A DNA stretch of 60,821 nt, from positions 1 through 60,821 of IMG/VR virus record IMGVR_UViG_3300025030_000111, one strand, 5' to 3'. A program made the translations under genes and the position numbers. This document shows, piece after piece, positions 7,597-14,521 of the stretch (position 1 is the stretch's first letter; each line of letters opens with the position of its first letter). Source of the stretch: a virus. The notes beneath the pieces are model-generated. The model ran no database searches. It was not told the origin of the DNA and saw nothing but the letters and a program-made list of their open reading frames with translations.

Positions 7597-8133
7597 ATGT
7601 CTAAAAAGTCCTTAGCGCCTGTACACGCTATCCCCTCACGGGCACTTGCAATAGAGTCGAACGCCGCGCCTGCTGCCACGCTCATCGTATCGTCTGAGGC
7701 GGCCACAAACCGCTTTGAGACGTTGATAGAGCCCAAACAGGTTGGGCAAGACGCAGACGGTAACCCCGTCTACGCCGATGGTATGGCAGTGGATGTATCC
7801 GGTTTGGCCGGTTACTTCGCCGCCCTTTCCATCGAAAGTCTGTTACGGATTGACCGTCTGAAGTTTGACGGGGCGTTCGATAGCACAGCTTGGTTAACAG
7901 TAAGCCAGTATTTTCTCGCTATCTCTCCTGAACGTTCTAGCGACGTTCAGACTGATTCTGAGAAGATGACCGGCTCTAAATCCGGTAGCAAGCCCGCCGA
8001 AAGGCAATACCGCAAGCTGGCCATGCCGGACTTGCGCCGGAAAGAAACGCCTCACCGTGCCGCCTGCTTGCTTAAGGCAAAAGAGGCGGCAAGCAATGCC
8101 CTTAATTCAAAGTTATTCCCCACAAAGGAGTAA
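7597..8133 (+). CDS. Unknown 178-aa Ala-rich protein
   Basis: No family recognised. The N-terminus is Ala/Ser/Pro-rich (APVHAIPSRALAIESNAA). The middle is mixed (DVSGLAGYFAALSIESLLRIDRL) and the C-terminal third basic (SGSKPAERQYRKLAMPDLRR). Base composition and residue choice look unlike the surrounding small phage genes, suggesting separate origin. It has an AAAGGAG site held in a predicted stem, and is followed after 5 bp by the 93-aa gene, so the two form a pair. Confidence 0.65.
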   Translation: MSKKSLAPVHAIPSRALAIESNAAPAATLIVSSEAATNRFETLIEPKQVGQDADGNPVYADGMAVDVSGLAGYFAALSIESLLRIDRLKFDGAFDSTAWLTVSQYFLAISPERSSDVQTDSEKMTGSKSGSKPAERQYRKLAMPDLRRKETPHRAACLLKAKEAASNALNSKLFPTKE

Positions 8134-8138
8134 CTGTT

Positions 8139-8420
8139 ATGGGTATGGTTTATGCCCCTGTACCCAAACGAGTACAGGGAACCATGGCGAAATGGTTAAT
8201 TTCTCTCTCTATTGGGGACTTCCAACGAGTTATCAGGGAACTACTAGGTTCCCCGACTAAACTAGGTTCCCAATTCATCTTTCCCTGTACTGGCTTTAAG
8301 CGCCTAGCCTGGGAAGACCAACAAGGTGTGATTGACGCGCTCCAACATCGGTTGAGAAGCAAGCTCAATCAAGCGCAGTCCCAATGGGTTAACCGATGGT
8401 TGAATGCCATCACCTATTAG
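8139..8420 (+). CDS. Unknown 93-aa basic protein
   Basis: No family recognised. It is basic and Trp/Gln-rich with two helices (GDFQRVIRELLG; DQQGVIDALQHRLRSKLNQAQSQW). It could bind nucleic acid, which would suit its place before a structured non-coding stretch, but that is inference. An AAAGGAG site overlaps the end of the 178-aa gene. Confidence 0.6.
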   Translation: MGMVYAPVPKRVQGTMAKWLISLSIGDFQRVIRELLGSPTKLGSQFIFPCTGFKRLAWEDQQGVIDALQHRLRSKLNQAQSQWVNRWLNAITY

Positions 8421-8457
8421 TAAAATGAGCTTTCTACCTTATTCTTTGTCACTAGGT

Positions 8458-8491
8458 TCTAATTGGTTCTACTCGAATAGAATCAATTAGA
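8458..8491. repeat. 14-bp inverted repeat (hairpin)
   Basis: TCTAATTGGTTCTA and TAGAATCAATTAGA are complementary, with one G-U, around a CTCGAA loop. There is no T-tract after it, so it is either an RNA structural element or a protein site. Confidence 0.6.
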
Positions 8492-8511
8492 GTCTAGCAA
8501 ACTCTTCCTAA

Positions 8512-8664
8512 GGTCACTTGGGAACCACGGCGGAATTGACCGTCAAGCGAGGTCATCCCCTCACGCTGACCACGTGAGACATAGGCCGGAGGTATAGCCT
8601 GTCAGGGGCTAAAGTACCCTGGATAGACAGGCGAAGGGGATGTATGGCAATTTGCCATACATCC
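8512..8664 (+). ncRNA. Candidate structured non-coding RNA
   Basis: Many perfect stems are packed here: GGTCA/TGACC (8512/8537), GGTCA/TGACC again (8551/8567), CTCACG/CGTGAG (8560/8573, competing with the last), GCCTGTC/GACAGGC (8597/8626) enclosing AGGG/CCCT, and a 13-bp palindrome with a one-base centre at 8638-8664 (arm GGATGTATGGCAA). I cannot match it to a named RNA class. The strand is inferred from neighbours. Confidence 0.45.
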
Positions 8665-8760
8665 ACAAACCCGCATGGGGATTCATTCCCTATGATCGGG
8701 GACTTTTCCATGTCTACTTTTTATTTTTCCAGCCTAGACAGGATAATCACGGAGAGGACT

Positions 8761-8788
8761 TCTCCTCTTTCTCATTTGGGAGAGGAGA
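8761..8788. terminator. Likely bidirectional terminator
   Basis: TCTCCTCT and AGAGGAGA form a perfect 8-bp stem between a rightward unit ending at 8420 and a leftward gene ending at 8801. No long T-tract is present, so this is tentative. Confidence 0.4.
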
Positions 8789-8800
8789 GGAGTAATTGAC

Positions 8801-9100
8801 TTAGATTCTATGTCTCTTACCCTTGCGCAAAAGACCTAACTCCATGAGAAGTGACCCAGTTCCTAATGAGTTCTGAGGAAGACCCTCCCCCCTCAATTTC
8901 TGAAGATCGTCTATGAGTTCAGATTTTGAGAAGAGGAGTTCAGGAGTAATTAGATTTTCTATCCCCTCCAACTCTAAGATGAGATTTATAATAGTATTAG
9001 GGAGAAGATTATGGTCTTTGTGGGCCACGCCTATAATCCTAATCTTCTGCTTGCTCTGTTCAGTTAATTTCAATCCTTGAGTATCGTAAAATATGGTCAT
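8801..9100 (-). CDS. Possible ribbon-helix-helix regulator, 99 aa
   Basis: The N-terminal ~50 residues (LKLTEQSKQKIRI...LLPNTIINLILELE) can be lined up with the ribbon-helix-helix (RHH) core of the neighbouring 67-aa protein: a short strand, a helix, then a second helix with the x-NxxI-xxIL pattern. The C-terminal half is helical and unknown. A TAGGAG site precedes the ATG. A 19-bp palindrome identical in its arms to the one before the 67-aa gene lies 18 bp upstream, so the two genes are probably co-regulated. Confidence 0.65.
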   Translation of the reverse strand: MTIFYDTQGLKLTEQSKQKIRIIGVAHKDHNLLPNTIINLILELEGIENLITPELLFSKSELIDDLQKLRGEGLPQNSLGTGSLLMELGLLRKGKRHRI

Positions 9101-9117
9101 AACTAGCTCCTAGCTCT

Positions 9118-9136
9118 GTGTTTCAAATTGAAACAC
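9118..9136. promoter_or_regulatory. 19-bp palindromic operator, copy 1
   Basis: Arms GTGTTTCAA and TTGAAACAC flank a single central A. The copy upstream at 9380-9398 differs only in the centre base. Placement just before the 99-aa gene suggests a second repressor site within the leftward operon. Confidence 0.75.
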
Positions 9137-9141
9137 AAGGT

Positions 9142-9345
9142 CTAATCCCAGAAAGGATCGTGTGTGTTATCGCTTTGATCCTGCGTCAATCTCGTTACCT
9201 GTTGTTCCACAACCTGGATATCATCAGATTCCAGAATGCGGTTAATGACGGCGTTAGACGAGGTTCCCCATCTTCCTGACAACCTCTCTAGCATATAGAG
9301 GGCCTTGTCAGAGAAGCGGACGCTCTTGATGTTTGGTCTTGTCAT
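9142..9345 (-). CDS. Ribbon-helix-helix DNA-binding protein, 67 aa
   Basis: The sequence IKSVRFSDKALYMLERLSGR...TSSNAVINRILESD is a classic MetJ/Arc/CopG fold: strand, helix A, turn, helix B. The tail is polar and acidic. Length is typical for a stand-alone regulator or antitoxin. It is leftward in a rightward genome, has a strong AGGAGG site, and its promoter -35 lies inside a palindrome, so it likely represses itself. A role in lysogeny or plasmid-like maintenance is possible. Confidence 0.85.
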   Translation of the reverse strand: MTRPNIKSVRFSDKALYMLERLSGRWGTSSNAVINRILESDDIQVVEQQVTRLTQDQSDNTHDPFWD

Positions 9346-9365
9346 GTCTTATACCTCCTAATAAG

Positions 9366-9395
9366 AGTATAGCATGGCTGTGTTTCAAGTTGAAA
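9366..9395 (-). promoter_or_regulatory. Promoter of the RHH cassette
   Basis: On the minus strand, TTTCAA (9390-9395), an 18-bp spacer and TATACT (9366-9371) make a sigma70-like promoter about 20 bp before the 67-aa gene. The -35 is part of the palindrome at 9380-9398. Confidence 0.6.
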
Positions 9396-9398
9396 CAC
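9380..9398. promoter_or_regulatory. 19-bp palindromic operator, copy 2
   Basis: GTGTTTCAA and TTGAAACAC flank a central G. It covers the -35 of the leftward promoter, the expected place for an autorepressor site. Confidence 0.8.
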
Positions 9399-9868
9399 GA
9401 AGCTAAAACATAGAGAGGACGCCGTTCTTTCTTTTTAGGAACTGATGTGAGTAAGTTAAAGCTCCTCGTAAGGAACCTTAGCTTGTCAAAATCCCAAGGA
9501 ATCTATATGATTCCGGCCCACTATGTCGGCTTGTAATTAGGGATAATTGGCATGATGGTTTTGAAGAGGAGAAACGGCGAAACACCTGTAGACTTGCGGG
9601 TCTACAGTATTTAGAAGATCAGAAATCTCTATTTGAGACGGCTTCGTGTTTCTAATTCTCAAGGCCAAACTTGAATGTGGTAAAGAATTGGATTGTCTGA
9701 AGGTGAGACAGGAAACTCAATAGAGACGCCAGATATTAGAAAGAAAAGGATAATCTATCTCTAGTAAGATATCCTGTGAACGAGCAGGAATAAGAATATC
9801 TTACAGGAACTAGGTTATCCTTATCTATCTCTAGAATAAGAGAGTATTCATGCGGGTTAGATATCTGT
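9399..9868. other. Non-coding control region with several hairpins
   Basis: No convincing gene is visible. Hairpins include GGAATC/GATTCC (near 9500), CTGTAGAC/GTCTACAG (9586-9607) and a nested structure around 9745-9823 (TAAGATAT/ATATCTTA with CCTG/CAGG inside AGGATAA/TTATCCT). The 12-mer ATCTATCTCTAG occurs twice, near 9752 and 9822. Lying between the leftward cassette and the early rightward run, it probably carries regulatory sites. No clear consensus promoter was found in it. Confidence 0.5.
9586..9607. repeat. 8-bp perfect hairpin
   Basis: CTGTAGAC and GTCTACAG surround a TTGCGG loop in the control region. Confidence 0.6.
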
Positions 9869-9882
9869 ATGAATACTCTCTT
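9838..9882. terminator. 14-bp hairpin, possible terminator
   Basis: AAGAGAGTATTCAT (9838-9851) and ATGAATACTCTCTT (9869-9882) are perfectly complementary around a 17-nt loop and are followed by a T-rich run, TTCCTTTT. It would stop transcription before, or attenuate, the small-gene run that follows. Confidence 0.55.
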
Positions 9883-10141
9883 TTCCTTTTCATTAGGTAT
9901 CTTATGGAAAGGAGTGAGGAACTTCCTAATTAGATCGTCTTTGTACTTTTTAATTAGGTTTGAGCATGACCAAATTAGCATAGACCGGATCATGCTGGAT
10001 CGGTTCATAGCCTCCATACAGTTTCCTAGTGGAGATTGTATAGAGGTTATAGCCTATGTGAATAGGTTTAACCTTGTAATAGAGGATAGAACTGTAGAAA
10101 ATCGGGAGTATGGGTTCTGCCCATTCTGTCGGATTAAGTAA
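9869..10141 (+). CDS. Possible small protein with C-terminal CPFC
   Basis: The second half (LDRFIASIQFPSGDCIEVIA... ending GFCPFCRIK) looks like a real small phage protein with a C-terminal CPxC knuckle. The start is unclear. The ATG at 9869 lies inside a hairpin arm without a ribosome binding site; GTG 9914 and ATG 9992 are alternatives. The opposite strand is also open here, so this call is weak. Confidence 0.4.
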   Translation: MNTLFSFSLGILWKGVRNFLIRSSLYFLIRFEHDQISIDRIMLDRFIASIQFPSGDCIEVIAYVNRFNLVIEDRTVENREYGFCPFCRIK

Positions 10142-10156
10142 AAGGAGGGTTAAATT

Positions 10157-10375
10157 TTGAGAATCGGCACCAGTCACTTTGTTTCGTTGGCAACAGCCGT
10201 GAACTACTACAGGGGGTACTACTGTGCGCGTAAGGATTTCATCCAGCTCCATGTGAGGCACAAAATTGAGCTGGGTGAAATCCATATTGGTCCTCCCCCT
10301 GTTAAAGAAGGAGAGACCCTCTCTGTGAATGAAGAGGGGAGATATGTACTTGAATATAAGGAGGTGAAATCATGA
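10157..10375 (+). CDS. Conserved phage protein of unknown function, 72 aa
   Basis: It starts at TTG behind a strong AAAGGAGGG. The MRIGTSHFVS...AVNYY opening and the IELGEIHIGPPPVKEGETL block match a small family I recall from many phages and plasmids, of unknown function. It is followed by ATGA coupling. Confidence 0.75.
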   Translation: MRIGTSHFVSLATAVNYYRGYYCARKDFIQLHVRHKIELGEIHIGPPPVKEGETLSVNEEGRYVLEYKEVKS

Positions 10376-10572
10376 GTACCTATATCCTCTATACTATCGT
10401 TGCTGGGGAGATGACAGAGTTCTCTCCCCCGTTGCATTTTCATTCAATTGCCAAAGCAGAGTCTGCTCGACAACTGGAGGAACGCTTCCAGAGGACATAC
10501 CTCTGCTCCCAAGAAGATTGGGATAAACTGAAGAAGTATGAAGACGAAAGGAAGGCAAAGTATGGAAACTAA
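10372..10572 (+). CDS. Unknown 66-aa protein
   Basis: Coupled to the preceding gene by ATGA with AAGGAGG upstream. It has mixed strands and then helix (KAESARQLEERFQRTYLC). No family recognised. Confidence 0.65.
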   Translation: MSTYILYTIVAGEMTEFSPPLHFHSIAKAESARQLEERFQRTYLCSQEDWDKLKKYEDERKAKYGN

Positions 10573-10750
10573 CGAGTACAAACGGGCGGAATTTAACCTA
10601 ATAGGTTATAAATTTATTCCTTATTTGGAGGAGATGTACTCTAGAGAGTACAACTCTCAAAACCACGCTTGGGCCTTCCAAAAGGCTCTCTTAGAGGGGC
10701 GGATAAAAGACGCCGAGGCGATTGATAAGGAGGTTCGATATTATGTCTAA
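10562..10750 (+). CDS. Unknown 62-aa protein
   Basis: The ATG at 10562 overlaps the end of the previous gene and follows GAAAGGCAAAG. The product is helical and aromatic (GYKFIPYLEEMYSREYNSQ). No family recognised. Confidence 0.6.
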   Translation: METNEYKRAEFNLIGYKFIPYLEEMYSREYNSQNHAWAFQKALLEGRIKDAEAIDKEVRYYV

Positions 10751-11087
10751 CCGTTACTTCACCCGATACGATAACCTTGTAAAAGAGGAGGGGTTCTCCC
10801 AACAAGAGGCACTTGACGCTATCAACCGAAATATCTACCAAGATGGAGCCCATATCTGGAATGGAGCCTGTAACCCAGTGGCGGTTGCCAATTCCTTGGC
10901 TGAGGCCACTCACTTCATTTCCCATTATCTGGGAGGACACCCCGCCGTCAAGGAACACCCGGCCATCCGCCTCATGGTCTATCAGCTTTCCTTTGTTATC
11001 TTCGGAACGGAGTACCGGCAAGAGGATCTGGTCACTCAAGCCTCGGAACAGGTCGAAGAGTTCTTAAAAGAGAGGACGAAGGTATGA
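10743..11087 (+). CDS. Unknown 114-aa protein
   Basis: A start at ATG 10743 behind TAAGGAGG is preferred. The IWNGACNPVAVANSLAEATHF segment around residues 39-59 is distinctive and looks like a conserved helical core. Function unknown. ATGA overlap with the next gene. Confidence 0.65.
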   Translation: MSNRYFTRYDNLVKEEGFSQQEALDAINRNIYQDGAHIWNGACNPVAVANSLAEATHFISHYLGGHPAVKEHPAIRLMVYQLSFVIFGTEYRQEDLVTQASEQVEEFLKERTKV

Positions 11088-11548
11088 GTGAGATAGCCCA
11101 AGTTCAGGCTGAATGGATCGGTTGGGATACCTACGAGATTATCAAATCTCAAATTGAATTTCTCAAGGAGGAAGGAGATGAGGACTTCCTCGCTATGAGT
11201 GAGGCTGAACAATTTAACTATGTGGCAGGAGACCAAGACCTCTTTCAGTGGCAATGGGAAGATCTGCTGGGGGAGTTAGATGATTGGGTTGAAGAGCTGA
11301 ACCCCAATCATTGGTATACCGCCAAGGTCTTTGGTTTTGGTTGGCGGAAACTAGATGGAACGAAAGACTTCTATGCCAAAAATGCTAAGGAGTTCTTACG
11401 GGAAGTCCTGCCCGATTGTGAGTGTACCTTCAAGAGCTACCGGGAGCCTGGACTCTTGCGGATTCAGAATAGCCATCATGATGCCCCAGCCAGAGAAAGG
11501 TATGAAATCACTGCTCTTCAGGAGGAATACGATGAAACTGAAAATTGA
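11084..11548 (+). CDS. Unknown 154-aa acidic protein
   Basis: Acidic, with NHWYTAKVFGFGWRKLDG in the middle. The same 'WYTA' start of a beta segment is seen in the 115-aa protein at 11886-12233, hinting at a shared fold. No family recognised. Confidence 0.65.
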   Translation: MSEIAQVQAEWIGWDTYEIIKSQIEFLKEEGDEDFLAMSEAEQFNYVAGDQDLFQWQWEDLLGELDDWVEELNPNHWYTAKVFGFGWRKLDGTKDFYAKNAKEFLREVLPDCECTFKSYREPGLLRIQNSHHDAPARERYEITALQEEYDETEN

Positions 11549-11729
11549 AATCAAGCTAGATAACGCCGCTTTTGAGGACGACCCAAATGAGATTAGCAGA
11601 ATTTTACATGACATCGCAACACTGAAAAAACTGGCCTACGGTTACCCGCAACCCCGTGAACGCGAAAATGTTTACGATTTCAACGGGAACAACATAGGAT
11701 ACTGGGAGATTACAGATGAGGAGAGTTAA
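11532..11729 (+). CDS. Unknown 65-aa protein
   Basis: ATG 11532 follows GGAGG at 11521 and overlaps the previous gene by 17 bp. It begins with KLKIEIKLDNAAFEDDP, typical of small phage proteins that open with a strand. Unknown function. Confidence 0.6.
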   Translation: MKLKIEIKLDNAAFEDDPNEISRILHDIATLKKLAYGYPQPRERENVYDFNGNNIGYWEITDEES

Positions 11730-11889
11730 CGTCAAAGACCTTCGGGTAGGGGACCATCTGATCAACAACGGGAAGATTACACACTTAGATATCTCCCCAA
11801 CTTACGTCCGCGTCTTTACGGCAGAGATGGGCGACCTAGCGTTTCAATTCTGGCCGCAAGAGTTTATCCAAATAGAGGAGGTAACATGA
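11716..11889 (+). CDS. Unknown 57-aa protein
   Basis: Starts at ATG 11716 inside the previous gene's end and stops in a TGA overlapped by the next ATG. It is beta-rich (VGDHLINNGKITHLDISPTYV), like a small beta-barrel domain. Unknown function. Confidence 0.6.
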   Translation: MRRVNVKDLRVGDHLINNGKITHLDISPTYVRVFTAEMGDLAFQFWPQEFIQIEEVT

Positions 11890-12233
11890 CTGAATTATCA
11901 ACCAAGCGTATCAGAATCGCCTATGAGATTATTACCCCTGAATCGGCGGAACAAGGAGATGCGGAGGAACGGGGGTGGATAGATGAGGAGGGGATTGCTG
12001 TTAGCCCTGATGAGTGGGACGAAGAAATCACTGCCGCTGCCAAAACTGTCATGTTTTTGAAGAACGAGGGAGTATCAGAGCCTTCCTCCTCCGCCTTCCA
12101 TCCAGGGGTCTGGTATACCGCCTATGGGGAACAAAACTGGAGGGACGGGAGTTACAAAAATCAGAGCTATCATCTGGTTAGGTTTACTCCCGAAGAGGAA
12201 GAGGAAGTTTATAAGAGGATTACAGAAAAATGA
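11886..12233 (+). CDS. Unknown 115-aa acidic protein
   Basis: Very acidic, with PGVWYTAYGEQNWRDGSYKNQSYHLVRF resembling part of the 154-aa protein at 11084. GAGGAGG precedes the ATG. Acidic small early proteins can be DNA mimics or inhibitors of host proteins, but nothing specific is seen. Confidence 0.65.
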   Translation: MTELSTKRIRIAYEIITPESAEQGDAEERGWIDEEGIAVSPDEWDEEITAAAKTVMFLKNEGVSEPSSSAFHPGVWYTAYGEQNWRDGSYKNQSYHLVRFTPEEEEEVYKRITEK

Positions 12234-12481
12234 ACCAAGAAGACCTAAAAGAGGTCAGAACATACCTGACCGAAGATATCCAGCACGATCTAGCCGGTTA
12301 CTATGCTGATAAAGAAAAGGGGCCTCACCTCTATCACGCTGACCTCGTAGAAATCTTTGAGACTGTCTTGCAAGAACGAGATGAACTTCTGCCGGTGAAT
12401 TGCCGGTGGGAGTACAATATCTATGCGCGGGGGAAACAGAAGCTACTTTATGAGCTAGCTGGAAAGGAGTGTTGGGGATGA
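12230..12481 (+). CDS. Unknown 83-aa protein
   Basis: Mostly helical. Coupled by ATGA upstream; its end overlaps the next start. No family recognised. Confidence 0.65.
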   Translation: MNQEDLKEVRTYLTEDIQHDLAGYYADKEKGPHLYHADLVEIFETVLQERDELLPVNCRWEYNIYARGKQKLLYELAGKECWG

Positions 12482-12972
12482 GTAGGCCAATTATCAAACA
12501 CAGTGAGGACTATCTAGGCTCTGGGAGTGTCCCCGGACGTAAAGAGAGTTGGCCTACATTGAAAAGACGAAACATCTATAAAGTTCTCTCGTTGGGGAAC
12601 GTGTTCCAAAGCCACTTCTTTGTCGATAATCTCCTTATAGAAATGGAGACGTACCGAGATGAAATACCTCCTGTGTTCAAACGAGACGGTTCTTACTACG
12701 ACCGCTACTCCGGTGTTGCTTGGTTGGAATGGCAAGGGAGAGCTTGGTTGGAGAAGAGAAAGGACGACTTCCTCTACTCCCTACAAATAGAGGATCACCG
12801 ACCCCTCATGCCTAGAGAGATTGAGGCGATTAAAACACTCCTTCGCACCAATAGATGCCCTAAAAATCTCCTCAAGTTGTACCAAACTGACTGTAGATGG
12901 AAGGAACTGAGAAACGTCAGAAGGAACACCAGATTGTTTATGATGAAGAATTTAAAGGAGTTAGGAACATGA
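12478..12972 (+). CDS. Unknown 164-aa basic protein
   Basis: ATG 12478 sits 8 bp after GGAAAGGAG. The middle is Trp/Tyr-rich (RYSGVAWLEWQGRAWLEKRK), and the C-terminal third is basic and helical (LKLYQTDCRWKELRNVRRN). It may bind nucleic acid. No family recognised. Confidence 0.65.
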   Translation: MSRPIIKHSEDYLGSGSVPGRKESWPTLKRRNIYKVLSLGNVFQSHFFVDNLLIEMETYRDEIPPVFKRDGSYYDRYSGVAWLEWQGRAWLEKRKDDFLYSLQIEDHRPLMPREIEAIKTLLRTNRCPKNLLKLYQTDCRWKELRNVRRNTRLFMMKNLKELGT

Positions 12973-13301
12973 CCAAAATAGCAGAGCTGGATTTGACACG
13001 GGGCTTGATCTATGACGAGGAGGGAGGAGAACGATTAGCTAAGGCTTTCGCCTTCTCGATTGAGAAAGGAATCCTCCCCCAACTCTTACGTATTATCAAC
13101 CACTACAGTAAGGAGGAGGGGGATGGTTGCTACTTGAGGACGAGAATCCGCCCTTACGACCGCTCACCCTATGACATGGTGTTCTTCTATGAGCAACTCC
13201 GGTTCGATCAGGTTGAAAAAGGCTGGGTGGAGATCTTTAACGGGGGTTGGAATTTACATGGGATAGATGGGGATAACCCCCAATGGAGCAGTAACACATA
13301 A
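12969..13301 (+). CDS. Unknown 110-aa protein
   Basis: Starts at ATG 12969, overlapping the preceding stop, with AAAGGAG upstream. It has the YDEEGGERLAKAFAFSIEKGILPQLL helix and an aromatic C-terminal half. No family recognised. Confidence 0.65.
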   Translation: MTKIAELDLTRGLIYDEEGGERLAKAFAFSIEKGILPQLLRIINHYSKEEGDGCYLRTRIRPYDRSPYDMVFFYEQLRFDQVEKGWVEIFNGGWNLHGIDGDNPQWSSNT

Positions 13302-13315
13302 GGAAGGAGAGTTGA

Positions 13316-13642
13316 GTGACAGTCAAGAATAAAGGTGCCTTACTGGATTGGAAGAAGATCCGGGAACGGTTAGATTTTGAACCTGTCCAAGAAGATGAGT
13401 TCGGGAATAAGGTAAAGTGTTTATTCATCGGAACGGTGATGAACCTGACGCCCAGTGGGAAATACTACGCTCTCTTTACCTCCAATCAAACTGAGAAGGA
13501 TGTAAGGGAGGATCAGAAATGGTGGGAGAAACAAGAGAGGCAGGCTAGTCGGTACGGACTCTCAATTGATACCAATCCGGGATGTCCGACTGATGTTCTA
13601 GCGGTATTGCGTTTGAATGTAGAGGAGGAAGATGATGACTGA
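13316..13642 (+). CDS. Unknown 108-aa protein
   Basis: GTG start behind GAAGGAGAG. The central YYALFTSNQTEKDVREDQKWW looks like a strand followed by a helix. The tail is EEEDDD. No family recognised. Confidence 0.65.
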   Translation: MTVKNKGALLDWKKIRERLDFEPVQEDEFGNKVKCLFIGTVMNLTPSGKYYALFTSNQTEKDVREDQKWWEKQERQASRYGLSIDTNPGCPTDVLAVLRLNVEEEDDD

Positions 13643-13973
13643 TTGGTTTTTAATCATATCCATCGGAGAAGGAGGTAGTATCCGACACGTCGAACTTTTC
13701 GATTCTTTGAGCGAAGCCCAGACTGCCTCTAAGAAACACCACGCTCAAATATTTGGCTTCGATTACCGTGGGGTAGGAAAGCCGGTCAGATTGTCTCATC
13801 AGTTTCGAGAACCTTGCCCTGGTTGTGGGATTCCGGTAGAGCTGGAGGATTATAGCCCCGTTGCTGACTGTGACAAGTACGACGCTACGCTCTGCGACAC
13901 CTGCTACGATCGGAAGAGTCGAGGATTCAATTGGATGACCAAGGAGAAAGATGATGAGAAACCTACTGCCTGA
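13632..13973 (+). CDS. Two-CxxC zinc-ribbon protein, 113 aa
   Basis: After an N-terminal alpha/beta part there are two Cys pairs, CPGC at about residues 59-62 and CDTC at about 89-92, spaced as a zinc ribbon. The family is unknown. It overlaps the neighbour upstream by 11 bp. Confidence 0.65.
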   Translation: MMTDWFLIISIGEGGSIRHVELFDSLSEAQTASKKHHAQIFGFDYRGVGKPVRLSHQFREPCPGCGIPVELEDYSPVADCDKYDATLCDTCYDRKSRGFNWMTKEKDDEKPTA

Positions 13974-14208
13974 GCTGTTTAGTTTCAATCTATATAAGTT
14001 CTCCGACGAGGTTCGTCTTTTAGATCAGTTAGGTTTAGAACAATTCAAAGTCAAAGACGACCCGTTCTTACACTCCGTTACCTACAGAATCCCGGAGACG
14101 GCCATGAAGAAATTGATGGTTCATTTGCGATCTTCCCGCCTCAAATGGAAACAGGAATTTCTTAGAGGTATTGAAGAAAGGCTTGGGGGAGAAGAAGAGG
14201 ATGAGTAA
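13951..14208 (+). CDS. Unknown 85-aa protein
   Basis: Two adjacent ATG codons (13951, 13954) could start it. It is helical, with RIPETAMKKLMVHLRSSRLKW. It overlaps both neighbours. No family recognised. Confidence 0.6.
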   Translation: MMRNLLPELFSFNLYKFSDEVRLLDQLGLEQFKVKDDPFLHSVTYRIPETAMKKLMVHLRSSRLKWKQEFLRGIEERLGGEEEDE

Positions 14209-14521
14209 ACACACTTCTGAATCTATCTCTTATCTCTATGGAGATGAGTTGGATGAGGCTGTTAAGGAACTGGCTCCGGCTGAGGGCTATACGATGAAAC
14301 CCAACCGATCCGACTGGGAGCTATTAGCTTACTGTGTCAACGAGGGAATAGATTCTCATTTGGAAGGCTTTACCAAAAGTAGCTTTGATAATCCTACTGG
14401 AGAAGTCCTGATTCACCCAGAAGAGTTACATATCTTAGTCAGGAGACTGAGTGAACTATCAGAAGGGGCTGGGAACTTTAAGGATTGTATCTTGGAGACA
14501 TTAGTTAAGGAGGAAGAATGA
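14201..14521 (+). CDS. Unknown 106-aa protein
   Basis: ATG 14201 follows GGGGGAGAAGAGG. It is acidic and helical, ending in a KEE repeat. Coupled by ATGA to the next gene. Confidence 0.6.
   Translation: MSKHTSESISYLYGDELDEAVKELAPAEGYTMKPNRSDWELLAYCVNEGIDSHLEGFTKSSFDNPTGEVLIHPEELHILVRRLSELSEGAGNFKDCILETLVKEEE

Larger units (their letters stand above)
8421..8800. other. Non-coding region rich in stem-loops
   Basis: No gene is visible. It holds a 14-bp hairpin at 8458-8491, a dense set of stems from 8512 to 8664, further weaker stems (CCCGCAT near 8670 with ATG-x-x-CGGG near 8692), and a likely terminator at 8761-8788 shared by convergent units. Confidence 0.6.

Noticed and set aside
9736-10017. 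Minus-strand 93-codon frame in the control region
   Set aside because: It crosses the 9838-9882 hairpin and lacks a ribosome binding site; the plus-strand frame with a CPFC end is only slightly better and was kept at low confidence.
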